This document shows, piece by piece, positions 15,949 through 23,542 of a stretch of DNA of 64,000 nt. Position numbers and translations under genes: made by a program. The notes under the pieces were generated by a model. That model made no database searches. It had not been told where the DNA came from and saw nothing but the letters and a program-made list of their open reading frames with translations. Location: NCBI GenBank assembly GCA_902780025.1, contig CACZDV010000022.1:1-64000 (forward strand), given 5' to 3'. This stretch comes from an uncultured Prevotellaceae bacterium (GTDB lineage Bacteria; Bacteroidota; Bacteroidia; Bacteroidales; Bacteroidaceae). Position 1 is the first letter of the stretch. Every line of letters starts with the position of its first letter.

Positions 15949-17799
15949 TTACTTCATCATCCACTTTTTCCCTTCTCGGATGTAGACGCCCTTTCCTGGC
16001 TGCTTGACAGGATGGCCCTGCAGGTTGAAAACACGGTGGTCAGCGTCACCCTTCTCGCTAAGGTTGTTCACCCGTGTGTCGTTCTTGAGGGTGAAGTATC
16101 CGCCGTCGGCAATGGGCTTGGCCTTGGTTGCATCCACCTCGTCGCTGTTATAGCCGCTCAGTTTCTTACACCCCAAGAACATCTTCTCTGACGAGACGGT
16201 CGGGTCCCACGTGTTATCACAATAGATGGTTTCCAGGTTAGCGCAGTCACCAAACAAGCCCCACATATTTTTCACGTTGCTGGTGTTGAAGCTGTTGACG
16301 TCGAGGCTCGTGAGGCTGGAACAGCCAAAGAACATTCCTCCTATATCTTCTGCCTTGCTGGTGTCGAAGTTACTCACATCGAGGTTTTTCAGATTCACAC
16401 AGTTATAGAACATGCAACGCATATCCGTCACTTCTGCGGTATTGAAACTACTCACGTTAACGCTCTCCAAGCCCGTACATTCGTAGAATAAATAAAACAG
16501 GGAGGTCATCTTGCTGGTATCGAAACTGCTCAGGTCAAGGGTCTTCAGGCTGGAACAGCCATAGAACATTGATGTTGCGTTCGTCACGTTGCTGGTGTTG
16601 AAGCTGCTCAGGTCAAGGCTCGTTAGCTTGGTACAGCTACTGAACATCTTCTCCATGTCTTCCACTTTACCAGTGGTGAAGTTACTCAAGTTCAAGCTTG
16701 TTAAGTTGGAACAATCACCAAACATCATTCGCATGTTTGTCACGTTGTCGTTGGTGAAGTTGCTGACGTCTAAACTTGTTAGGCTGGAAAGTCCATTGAA
16801 CATCAGAAACATCGATCTCACGTTGCGGGTGTCGAAACTGCTCACGTTAAGGCTTTTCAGCTTAGAGCAATGACTGAACATCTGTTCCATATTCGTGACG
16901 TTGCCCGTCTTGAAGCTGCTCAGGTCAAGGCTCTCGAGACTCGAGCATTGTTGGAACATCAGGAGCATGCTCGTGACGTTCTCTGTGTTCAGGTTCTTGA
17001 GTCCCTCGATAGTAGTAAGGTTCTCAAAGTGATAGAACCAGTAGGCGGTGCTGGTAATCGACGTGCATTTGGCGAAGGAATCGTCGAAGACAACGGTGGT
17101 GATGTCTTTGACATAGTCTCCCCATGCCGACCCGTTGTTGAACGGCCCGACACTCATACCGTTACGACTATCCTTGTTCTCGTCATAATAAAAGGTAAGG
17201 GTGGCGTGGTCGTCACTCAGCACAGCGTATGCCTCTAACGGAATAAGCCGTATCTCAGCTATACGGAACACACGGTTAAATTTCTTACCACGTATTTCAG
17301 AATTCGAGGTAGATGTCTCAATCTTCAAATAGAAGTCCTTTTGGGACATCTCCACAGTATCGGCTTCAAAGGTGGTGACCTCTGTGGCTGAGGCGGGGAA
17401 GTCCGCCGTCAGGGATTTGATGCTATTATTACTCCCATCCTGAACATCAATATTTACTTTGCAAGGGAGCAGGCCTTTGCCCTCTCTGGTCTCAGGCGCA
17501 AAAACTACCTGAACCTTGTATCTCATGCCGGGCTCAACTTTGTCGCTGTGGAAGAGTGCATAGACATTAATTGTGGTGCTCGTCGGCTCAAAGCAGACAT
17601 AGTTATTGTTGGGGATACCCCACTGAGCATCAACATCACTCACCCTCTGGTAGGTCACTGATGGTTCATCTCCGGAAAACGACACACTCGAAAGACCGTC
17701 TATCGGGTCTATCACAATGATGTCTTTAGCTTGCGAGACTCCTTCTGGCATCAGTAATGCGAAGAGCACAGCAAGAATGTGTAAAAGTCTTTGCTTCAT
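15949..17799 (-). CDS. Surface protein with DUF285/BspA-like leucine-rich repeats
   Basis: 616 residues. Signal peptide 1-24, a beta-rich N-terminal domain (to about 210), then about a dozen repeats of roughly 24 residues (pattern LxxLDxSSFxTxNVTxMxxMFxxCS) between about 230 and 520. The C-terminus (VFNLQGHPVKQPGKGVYI followed by a basic end) is the short tail typical of Prevotella secreted surface proteins and may act as a sorting signal. BspA-like proteins bind host or bacterial surfaces; the ligand is unknown. The DNA repeats make the region prone to recombination. Promoter TATCTTTG at 17836-17843 (minus). Confidence 0.88.
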   Translation of the reverse strand: MKQRLLHILAVLFALLMPEGVSQAKDIIVIDPIDGLSSVSFSGDEPSVTYQRVSDVDAQWGIPNNNYVCFEPTSTTINVYALFHSDKVEPGMRYKVQVVFAPETREGKGLLPCKVNIDVQDGSNNSIKSLTADFPASATEVTTFEADTVEMSQKDFYLKIETSTSNSEIRGKKFNRVFRIAEIRLIPLEAYAVLSDDHATLTFYYDENKDSRNGMSVGPFNNGSAWGDYVKDITTVVFDDSFAKCTSITSTAYWFYHFENLTTIEGLKNLNTENVTSMLLMFQQCSSLESLDLSSFKTGNVTNMEQMFSHCSKLKSLNVSSFDTRNVRSMFLMFNGLSSLTSLDVSNFTNDNVTNMRMMFGDCSNLTSLNLSNFTTGKVEDMEKMFSSCTKLTSLDLSSFNTSNVTNATSMFYGCSSLKTLDLSSFDTSKMTSLFYLFYECTGLESVNVSSFNTAEVTDMRCMFYNCVNLKNLDVSNFDTSKAEDIGGMFFGCSSLTSLDVNSFNTSNVKNMWGLFGDCANLETIYCDNTWDPTVSSEKMFLGCKKLSGYNSDEVDATKAKPIADGGYFTLKNDTRVNNLSEKGDADHRVFNLQGHPVKQPGKGVYIREGKKWMMK

Positions 17800-17835
17800 A
17801 GCTATTATTGTTTTAACGTTTTGTCACTACGACGG

Positions 17836-17954
17836 CAAAGATAAGCATTTATTTGGAAAGATGCAAGAAAAACCCTAAAAAATGATGTGTTTCGGTAAAA
17901 AGGAAAGGAAAAGTCGGAAAAATTTTGTGAACACAGAAATAATGCGTATCTTTG
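17836..17954. promoter_or_regulatory. Divergent promoter region, BspA-like gene / folP
   Basis: TATCTTTG on the minus strand at 17836-17843 serves the surface protein; TATCTTTG on the plus strand at 17947-17954 ends 8 bases before the folP ATG at 17963. Confidence 0.65.
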
Positions 17955-17962
17955 TGGGCGAA

Positions 17963-18745
17963 ATGGACTATACAATCAATGTCAGAGGCCGGTTGCTAGA
18001 CCTCAGCAAGCCGATAGTGATGGGTATCCTGAACGCGACGCCCGACTCTTTTTATGCCGCCAGCCGTCAGCAGACGAAGGTGGAGATAGCGCGTCGTGCC
18101 GCACAGATCGTGGAGGAGGGTGCCGCCATCATCGACATCGGTGGCTGTTCCACGCGTCCCGACAGCCAGCCGGCAACGGAGGCTGAGGAAACAGAGCGCC
18201 TCAGGCTGGCACTCGACATCGTGCGCCGTGAACTGCCGGAGGCCATCATCTCTGTCGATACGTTTCGCCCCGAGGTGGCTGCAATGGCCGTCAAGGAGTT
18301 CGGCGCCGACATCATCAACGATGTGAGTGGCGGTTCGGAAGAGATGTTCCGCGTAGTGAGTCGTCTTGGCGTACCTTATATTCTTACTTCGGTAGAAGCG
18401 ACGTTGCGTGGGATTCTCTTGGATTTTGCCGGGAAAGTGCAGGCATTGCGCGACCTGGGCCAGAAGGACATCATACTGGATCCCGGCTTTGGCTTCGGCA
18501 AGACGGTGGAAGAGAATTACGCGGTGTTGCGGGAGATGGAGAAACTGCAGGTGATGGACTTGCCGCTGCTGGTGGGTGTCTCACGCAAATCCATGATTTG
18601 GCGTGTGCTGGGAATTACGCCTGATGAGGCCCTGAACGGTACGACGGTACTGAACACCATCGCCCTGATGAAAGGAGCCAATATCCTGCGCGTCCACGAC
18701 GTACGCGAGGCCAAAGAAAGTATTACGCTCTGCGGCCTATCCTAA
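17963..18745 (+). CDS. folP: Dihydropteroate synthase
   Basis: Condenses 4-aminobenzoate with 6-hydroxymethyl-dihydropterin pyrophosphate in folate synthesis; target of sulfonamides. 260 residues. Motifs: GILNATPDSFY (phosphate/loop 1), IDIGGCSTRPDS, SVDTFRPEVA, DPGFGFGKT. ATG 17963 follows the -7 box by 8 bases; the longer frame from 17882 contains the promoter. One difference from most DHPS: ends near ITLCGLS without extension. It overlaps cdaA tail to tail by 9 bases. Confidence 0.95.
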   Translation: MDYTINVRGRLLDLSKPIVMGILNATPDSFYAASRQQTKVEIARRAAQIVEEGAAIIDIGGCSTRPDSQPATEAEETERLRLALDIVRRELPEAIISVDTFRPEVAAMAVKEFGADIINDVSGGSEEMFRVVSRLGVPYILTSVEATLRGILLDFAGKVQALRDLGQKDIILDPGFGFGKTVEENYAVLREMEKLQVMDLPLLVGVSRKSMIWRVLGITPDEALNGTTVLNTIALMKGANILRVHDVREAKESITLCGLS

Positions 18746-19516
18746 GTCTTTTGTCAGCATGCTTTCCAGTTCCTCTGCCGACAGGCGAAGACGGAACTCA
18801 CCGTGGAAAGCTATCGAGATGGCACCCGTCTCCTCGCTCACTACAATGGCCAGCGCATCACTTTCCTGTGATACACCCATAGCCGAGCGGTGACGCAATC
18901 CCAATTCCTTCGGAATGTCCAGGTCGTGACTCACCGGCAGAATGCATCCTGCCGCCTTGATGCGGTGCTGCGAGATAATCATGGCACCGTCGTGCAGCGG
19001 TGAGTTCTTGAAGAAAATATTTTCCACCAGCCGCTGGTTAATGCTGGCGTCAATGCGGTCGCCGGTACTCACGATGGCGTCCAACGGCATGTTGCGCTCA
19101 AAGACAATCAGTGCCCCCACCTTGTTGCGACTCAGGTTCATACAAGCCATCACCACAGGCATGATGTCTTGCTTCACACCCTCCTTCTTCCGCTCACGCG
19201 ACTTCTTCGACGTGAACAGATTTGCCAAACGGCGCATACGCTGGTGGGCTCCCAAGTTGTAGAGCACCTTGCGGATATCCTCCTGAAACAGCACAATCAG
19301 CGCAATGACACCCACCGATACCAGCTTGTCGAGAATCGTACCCAACAGTCGCATCTCCAGTACTTGCGACACGAAAATCCACGTGACCACAAACACCAGT
19401 ATTCCTATAAACACGTTCAGCGAACGTGAGTCTCGCATCAGCCGGTAGATGTAGTACAACATCAGCGCTACCAGCAGGATGTCAATGATATCTTTTATGC
19501 CAAATTCGAAGAACAT
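18737..19516 (-). CDS. cdaA: Diadenylate cyclase
   Basis: Membrane enzyme making cyclic di-AMP from two ATP. 259 residues: three N-terminal membrane helices (about 8-85), then a DAC domain with the catalytic motifs NSPLHDGAMII and LGLRHRSAMGVS. This is the CdaA/DacA architecture. Cyclic di-AMP controls potassium and cell-wall homeostasis in other bacteria; no target is visible here. The 95 bases before its start consist almost entirely of 7-base pyrimidine repeats. Confidence 0.93.
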   Translation of the reverse strand: MFFEFGIKDIIDILLVALMLYYIYRLMRDSRSLNVFIGILVFVVTWIFVSQVLEMRLLGTILDKLVSVGVIALIVLFQEDIRKVLYNLGAHQRMRRLANLFTSKKSRERKKEGVKQDIMPVVMACMNLSRNKVGALIVFERNMPLDAIVSTGDRIDASINQRLVENIFFKNSPLHDGAMIISQHRIKAAGCILPVSHDLDIPKELGLRHRSAMGVSQESDALAIVVSEETGAISIAFHGEFRLRLSAEELESMLTKDLG

Positions 19517-19536
19517 TCTTTATTTAATGCACAATG

Positions 19537-19622
19537 CACTTTTCACTTTTCACTCTTCACTTTTCACTCTTCACTTCTCACTCTTCACTTTTCACTTCCT
19601 TACTTCCTCACTCACTTCTCAC
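19537..19622. repeat. Heptanucleotide array between RidA gene and cdaA
   Basis: About eleven units of consensus TYYTCAC (TTTTCAC, TCTTCAC, TTCTCAC). It runs into the stop of the RidA-like gene and fills the gap to cdaA. Confidence 0.9.
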
Positions 19623-20715
19623 TCGGCCGCAGGCCGCACGTCGCCACGCACTCCATCTCAACGAGCCATGCCGGACGGCAGACCTTGGCGTGGGTGATGA
19701 TGTAAGGCACCTGGGGGTACTGCTGTTGCATGTACTCATCAATGGCGGCAGCGTCAGCCAGGTCGCGCAGGTAGATGATGAAGTACCGGATGTCAGCCAT
19801 CGTGGCACCGCCGTCGGCCAGCAGCGCTCCGATGTTTTCCAGAAGCCGCTCGGCCTGTAGCGTGACATTGCCCACGTTGATGACCTCGCCGTGATTGTTG
19901 ATGCTGGCCGTACCCGAGATGAAGTACTCGTACTTATGGGGTAGGGTGACGCGTACACCACGCTCAAAGGCCACGCCGTACTCATGGGTGGGGTTCAGGT
20001 GGTCGAGGGCCTTGAGGTAGAGCAGGTCGTCGGACTTCACGTTGGGAGCTGTCAGGAAGTCGATGGCCACGCAGACGTTCTTGCCCATGGAGCGGCCACC
20101 GATGCCGGTACTGGCAATGAAGTGGGTGTCGATGGTCAGACCGTGCTGACGGAACACGTCGTTGCGGGCCTTCACCACACCGTCATAGTTGGTGTCGATG
20201 TCACGCACATAGATCCATGTCCTCACGCAGTGTTCCTTCAGGTTCAGTCCCTGCTGCTGCAGCAAGGCCAGATACTTGTCGAAGAGCATGATGGTCTGCA
20301 TGTAGGAGCCGAAGTTCATCACCTCGTCATCCTGCAGTCGCAGACTGTGCATCGTGAATGCCTCCGGCTCGTCGCTGGTCTTCAGCAGCAGCCCGATCTT
20401 GGCACCGCCAATGGGCGACTGCTGGATGATGGTGCAGGCAGCACTCTCTCCTCTCATTCCCAAGCTTCGCTCGCCTACCCGTAGCCTTTCCTCTCTCCTC
20501 TCTCCTCTTTCTATCAAAGTCATGAGCGGCGAGCGCCGCAGTTCCTCTTCCTGATTCGAGATATCGCTGAGGAACACCTTGGTGTAGCAGAGCTTGCGGT
20601 TCTCCCGCAACTCCGCATCCAGGTAGTCCTTCACCTGCAGGTACATATCGTTGAGGCGCTCTGCAAAGAGCCCCTTTCCTCCGTCCGTCAGTATCTTATA
20701 TTGATCCATATTCAA
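19612..20715 (-). CDS. Two-domain RidA/YjgF-family protein
   Basis: 367 residues with two RidA-like halves (about 30-175 and 190-360); the second ends with the recognisable VPYIITHAKVCRPAWLVEMECVA. Single RidA proteins deaminate reactive enamines; doubled forms occur as separate families, some related to chorismatase-like folds, so the reaction here is open. Residues about 70-93 are an arginine/glutamate-rich insert (ERGERREERLRVGERSLG) encoded by a dispersed repeat at 20444-20510. The last residues GLRPSEK and the stop also come from a repeat (CGGCCGCAGGCCG plus heptads). Its neighbour upstream is the CxxCH lipoprotein, on the same strand. Confidence 0.75.
   Translation of the reverse strand: MNMDQYKILTDGGKGLFAERLNDMYLQVKDYLDAELRENRKLCYTKVFLSDISNQEEELRRSPLMTLIERGERREERLRVGERSLGMRGESAACTIIQQSPIGGAKIGLLLKTSDEPEAFTMHSLRLQDDEVMNFGSYMQTIMLFDKYLALLQQQGLNLKEHCVRTWIYVRDIDTNYDGVVKARNDVFRQHGLTIDTHFIASTGIGGRSMGKNVCVAIDFLTAPNVKSDDLLYLKALDHLNPTHEYGVAFERGVRVTLPHKYEYFISGTASINNHGEVINVGNVTLQAERLLENIGALLADGGATMADIRYFIIYLRDLADAAAIDEYMQQQYPQVPYIITHAKVCRPAWLVEMECVATCGLRPSEK
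20444..20501. repeat. 58-bp dispersed repeat, copy in the RidA-like gene
   Basis: Identical to 15079-15136 but read in another frame; heptads continue to about 20510. Confidence 0.9.
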
Positions 20716-20780
20716 TATTCAATGCACAATTCACCGCTCGGCGCGAAGCGACGCTTTGCTTGCAAAGAATGCACAATTGG

Positions 20781-20885
20781 TTTTCACTTTTCACTTCCTC
20801 ACTCTTCACTTCATCACTTTTCACTTCATCACTTTTCACTTCCTCACTCTTCACTTCCTCACTTTTCACTTCCTCACTTCCCACT
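20781..20885. repeat. Heptanucleotide array between CxxCH lipoprotein and RidA-like gene
   Basis: Alternating 7- and 8-base units (TTTTCAC, TCTTCAC, TTCCTCAC, TTCATCAC) over about 100 bases, ending in CACTCGGCCGCAGGCCG, the same end as at 19620-19637. It supplies the stop codon of the lipoprotein gene. Confidence 0.9.
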
Positions 20886-22478
20886 CGGCCGCAGGCCGCC
20901 CACGTATTTCACTGCCTCGCCGTCGCTGGCTTTCAGCACGCGGGCAAACTCCTGAGGTGTCACCTCTACCCGTCCGCGCATAAACTCGGGAATGTTGTAG
21001 CTCTTCATAAACTGACGGTGATAGTCGGCATCAGCCTGCGGCAGTTCGAAAGGCTTCGAGCCCTTGCCGTCAGCATCGATATGGGCGATGAAGAGGCGCG
21101 TATAGCCCGCATCGTTGCGGCGACTGCTGAAGATCACCCACCGTCCGTTCGACGACCAGGAGTGGTAGCTTTCGGTATCGTCGCTGTTCAGTTCGGTCAT
21201 ATTTCGAGGTGCGAGGTGCGAGGTGCGAGGTGCGAGATTACCATCACTCGACAATGTATCTTCGTACCTCGTACCTCGTATCTCGTATCTCGAAGAAAGA
21301 TCCATCATCCACAAGTCAGCCTCGTGGTGCCAGATGTGGAACACGCCGTAGTTACCTAACGTGAACATCAGGAAGCGGCCGTCGGGCGACACGCGGGGCA
21401 GGGTGGCACTCTTCTCCAAGCTGTCGGCGCGGAACACCAGTTCGCGGGGACCGAAGGTGTAGGTGTCAGGGTCGAACGATTTCTTATACAGATTATACCT
21501 GATCTGCTTGGCGCGGAAGATGACCTCACCCTCATGCCCCAGGACCGAGTCCCGGAACTCGAAGTGCGCGCTGCAGTAGTAGAGCGTCTTGCCGTCGGGA
21601 GCCCAGCAGGGGAACACCTCAAACTCCGTCGTGTCGTTCTCGATGTTCGTCACCTCATTCTTCTCTACGTCGTAGGCTATGAGGTCGCTGGCCGAGTCAA
21701 ACACCTCAATCTTGTTCAGGTTGCGCGTATGGAAGCTCTGGCCCGTGTGGTTCGTGCTGTAGACGATGAGCGGCAGCCACGGATGCCAGGCCGGGTAGAC
21801 ACCCGCCGAGATGATGGAGTCGTTCTTCATGTTAATCTTTCGCAGCTTGCCGTTGTAGTTGATGACCGTACCGCCGTGATGCTGGCGGGCATGAAACTGC
21901 ATGCGCTGCGGATCATACTGCTGGTAGTTGTGGCAGTTCACGCACTGCCCGTTCTCCTCCGTGCCGCAGAGCATGTTGTCCACCATCACCTCCTCGTCAT
22001 AGTCCTCCAGGCAGCGCTGGTTCAGCGTCAGCTCCTCATAGGTCACGTAGCTGGGCGAAATCAGTCGATAACTGATGTAAGGGTCGATGCTGTCCTTCGA
22101 CACATAAATCTTAAAAGGCTTGTAACGGCTCCACTGTCCGTCCTTGCTGGCAAACACCTCCACGTCGATGGCATCGCCGGCAGCCTTCGCCGTCAGCTGT
22201 CGCCAGTCGTCCATGTCGGGCTGCACCTGCTCACCGCCGCACACCACCTCCGTATCGCCAGCCTTCAGGCGGGCCACCATCTCGTCGCAGCCACCGTCCA
22301 TCTCGAACGTCAGCGGTGCTATGTTCACCGGCACCGTCACGTCCTGGTAGTCGGGATATATCTGCGGAGCCTTGCCCGCGTCGCTGTACGACGTCGGCAC
22401 TGCCACTTGATGGCAGGCTGCAAGCATCGCAGCCAGCGCCGCCACGAGGATACTCCTTTTCAAGTTTTCCATTGTCAT
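20874..22478 (-). CDS. Lipoprotein with CxxCH motif and TolB-like propeller repeats
   Basis: 534 residues. Lipobox LAAC near residue 22 predicts an outer-membrane-linked lipoprotein. After an N-terminal domain comes CVNCH near residue 190, a possible single c-type heme site, then WD40/PD40-like repeats (YPAWHPWLPLIVYSTN, FPCWAPDGKTLYYCSAHFE, LPRVSPDGRFLMFTLGNYG, YHSWSSNGRWVIFSSRRND). Similar proteins occur in Bacteroidales next to multi-heme or TPR proteins; function not known to me. Residues about 395-427 (RYEIRGTRYE...LAPRTSHLAPR) are encoded by two facing heptad arrays (21205-21292) and look inserted. The last residues GGLRPSGK come from a repeat. Confidence 0.75.
   Translation of the reverse strand: MTMENLKRSILVAALAAMLAACHQVAVPTSYSDAGKAPQIYPDYQDVTVPVNIAPLTFEMDGGCDEMVARLKAGDTEVVCGGEQVQPDMDDWRQLTAKAAGDAIDVEVFASKDGQWSRYKPFKIYVSKDSIDPYISYRLISPSYVTYEELTLNQRCLEDYDEEVMVDNMLCGTEENGQCVNCHNYQQYDPQRMQFHARQHHGGTVINYNGKLRKINMKNDSIISAGVYPAWHPWLPLIVYSTNHTGQSFHTRNLNKIEVFDSASDLIAYDVEKNEVTNIENDTTEFEVFPCWAPDGKTLYYCSAHFEFRDSVLGHEGEVIFRAKQIRYNLYKKSFDPDTYTFGPRELVFRADSLEKSATLPRVSPDGRFLMFTLGNYGVFHIWHHEADLWMMDLSSRYEIRGTRYEDTLSSDGNLAPRTSHLAPRNMTELNSDDTESYHSWSSNGRWVIFSSRRNDAGYTRLFIAHIDADGKGSKPFELPQADADYHRQFMKSYNIPEFMRGRVEVTPQEFARVLKASDGEAVKYVGGLRPSGK
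21205..21292. repeat. Facing heptad arrays inside the CxxCH lipoprotein gene
   Basis: CGAGGTG x4 (21205-21236) and, after 24 bases, four TCGTAC(C/T)-type units (21261-21292) whose complement is CGAG(G/A)TA. The arrays are partly complementary. The whole block is read in frame. Confidence 0.9.
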
Positions 22479-22494
22479 TTTTGCTTTGTCGGTG

Positions 22495-22502
22495 CAAAAT
22501 TA
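22495..22502 (-). promoter_or_regulatory. -7 box of the CxxCH lipoprotein gene
   Basis: TAATTTTG on the minus strand, 16 bases before the ATG at 22478. Confidence 0.65.
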
Positions 22503-22707
22503 CAAAAAAATCTCCAAACACAACAGAAACACCCCATATAATTTTGGAGCAACGTTTCATTCTACACGTTTTCCATAGGTTTACTCCGACCAAACCACCC
22601 CTTTTGGTCGGCATAAAGGTCGGGTTTAGTCCGACCAAAGTGCCGTTCGCAAGTGCCCTTTCCCGCGTCATAGCAGACAAAGTGTTGTTTCTATTTAGGC
22701 ACTCCCT
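22503..22707. other. Non-coding stretch with CCGACCAAA motifs
   Basis: No credible gene. It holds two direct CCGACCAAA copies and one inverted copy (about 22587-22645) that can form hairpins. This is the first half of a 400-base gap. Confidence 0.5.
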
Positions 22708-22869
22708 GCGTTACGCCGTTACGCCGTTACGCGTTACGTTAAGGTGTCGTACAACCATTATATTTATATATTATATATATAATATATAAATATAAATAAA
22801 AATATCAGATTTGTTAACGAATTTGCCCTTTATTTTTGTTGCTTAACGTAACGCGTAACGCGTAACGCG
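22708..22869. repeat. Long cruciform: inverted GTTACGC arrays around a 36-bp AT palindrome
   Basis: The left arm 22708-22743 carries GTTACGC/CGTTACGC units and ends GTTACGTTAAG; the right arm 22842-22869 is its complement (19 of 20 innermost bases pair). Between them lies a perfect 36-bp palindrome of A and T only (22759-22794). It lies 11 bases downstream of the 220-aa lipoprotein stop and could end its transcript, or be a mobile palindromic unit. Confidence 0.85.
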
Positions 22870-22879
22870 ACATGTCGTA

Positions 22880-23542
22880 TTATTCGTCCGTTTGCGGGAT
22901 TCCTTGTGAGTCTTTCTGCTCTATGGACAATATCTGAATCACCGAGTGACGCTCATTTCTTACATTAACTTCTGGTTTAAACGTCATCACCACAACGATG
23001 TACTCATAGCCTTCTTCATAACCAAATTCTGTATAGTCATCTCTTTTGACGATTGTCCAGTCTTCATTACCGCTTTCCTTGATATAATAAGTCCCCGTTT
23101 CCGGACCAAGTACGGAAGCTACTGTAATGGTGTCCAACGTTGCCATACCATAATAAACGGAAGAAGGTACAGGCCCTCCGAACTCCTCGTTAAAGACTAA
23201 GCTGCTGTCAATATCCCTGGAGTCTTTCTTCTCTTTTGAAAGCGTCTTTTCATACTGGTAGTATGTAATTGCATCTTCCAAGCTCGGGTCGGGTACGACT
23301 TTCGTAACTTTCAGCTTGTACTCATAACCAAGCTCATAGCCGAAGTTGCCTTCAATGGCTCCATGCTGCCATGCCCCGACACCATTTTCCTTGATAAAAT
23401 AATGTGGCCAAGTTCTCCCCATATAATTAAAGCAACAGTGTACCGAAGCAACGGTAATTGTGCTTACGTCATCGTCAGAACTGCACCCTGTCGTCATCAG
23501 ACTCAGGGCTGCAGCTGCTAACACAGAAAGAATCTTTTTCAT
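22880..23542 (-). CDS. Lipoprotein with two DUF4377-like repeats
   Basis: 220 residues, lipobox LMTTGC (Cys20). Two similar halves (about 35-110 and 125-210) each have the pattern YxIKExGxxxW...FGYExGYEY.....Y/IQ..LSxEQKDS, resembling DUF4377. Function unknown. The signal peptide is almost the same as that of the VWA protein upstream, and the DNA over 88 bases around it is a near-identical duplication (23484-23571 and 25026-25113). Its start lies 3 bases after the VWA stop. Confidence 0.65.
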   Translation of the reverse strand: MKKILSVLAAAALSLMTTGCSSDDDVSTITVASVHCCFNYMGRTWPHYFIKENGVGAWQHGAIEGNFGYELGYEYKLKVTKVVPDPSLEDAITYYQYEKTLSKEKKDSRDIDSSLVFNEEFGGPVPSSVYYGMATLDTITVASVLGPETGTYYIKESGNEDWTIVKRDDYTEFGYEEGYEYIVVVMTFKPEVNVRNERHSVIQILSIEQKDSQGIPQTDE

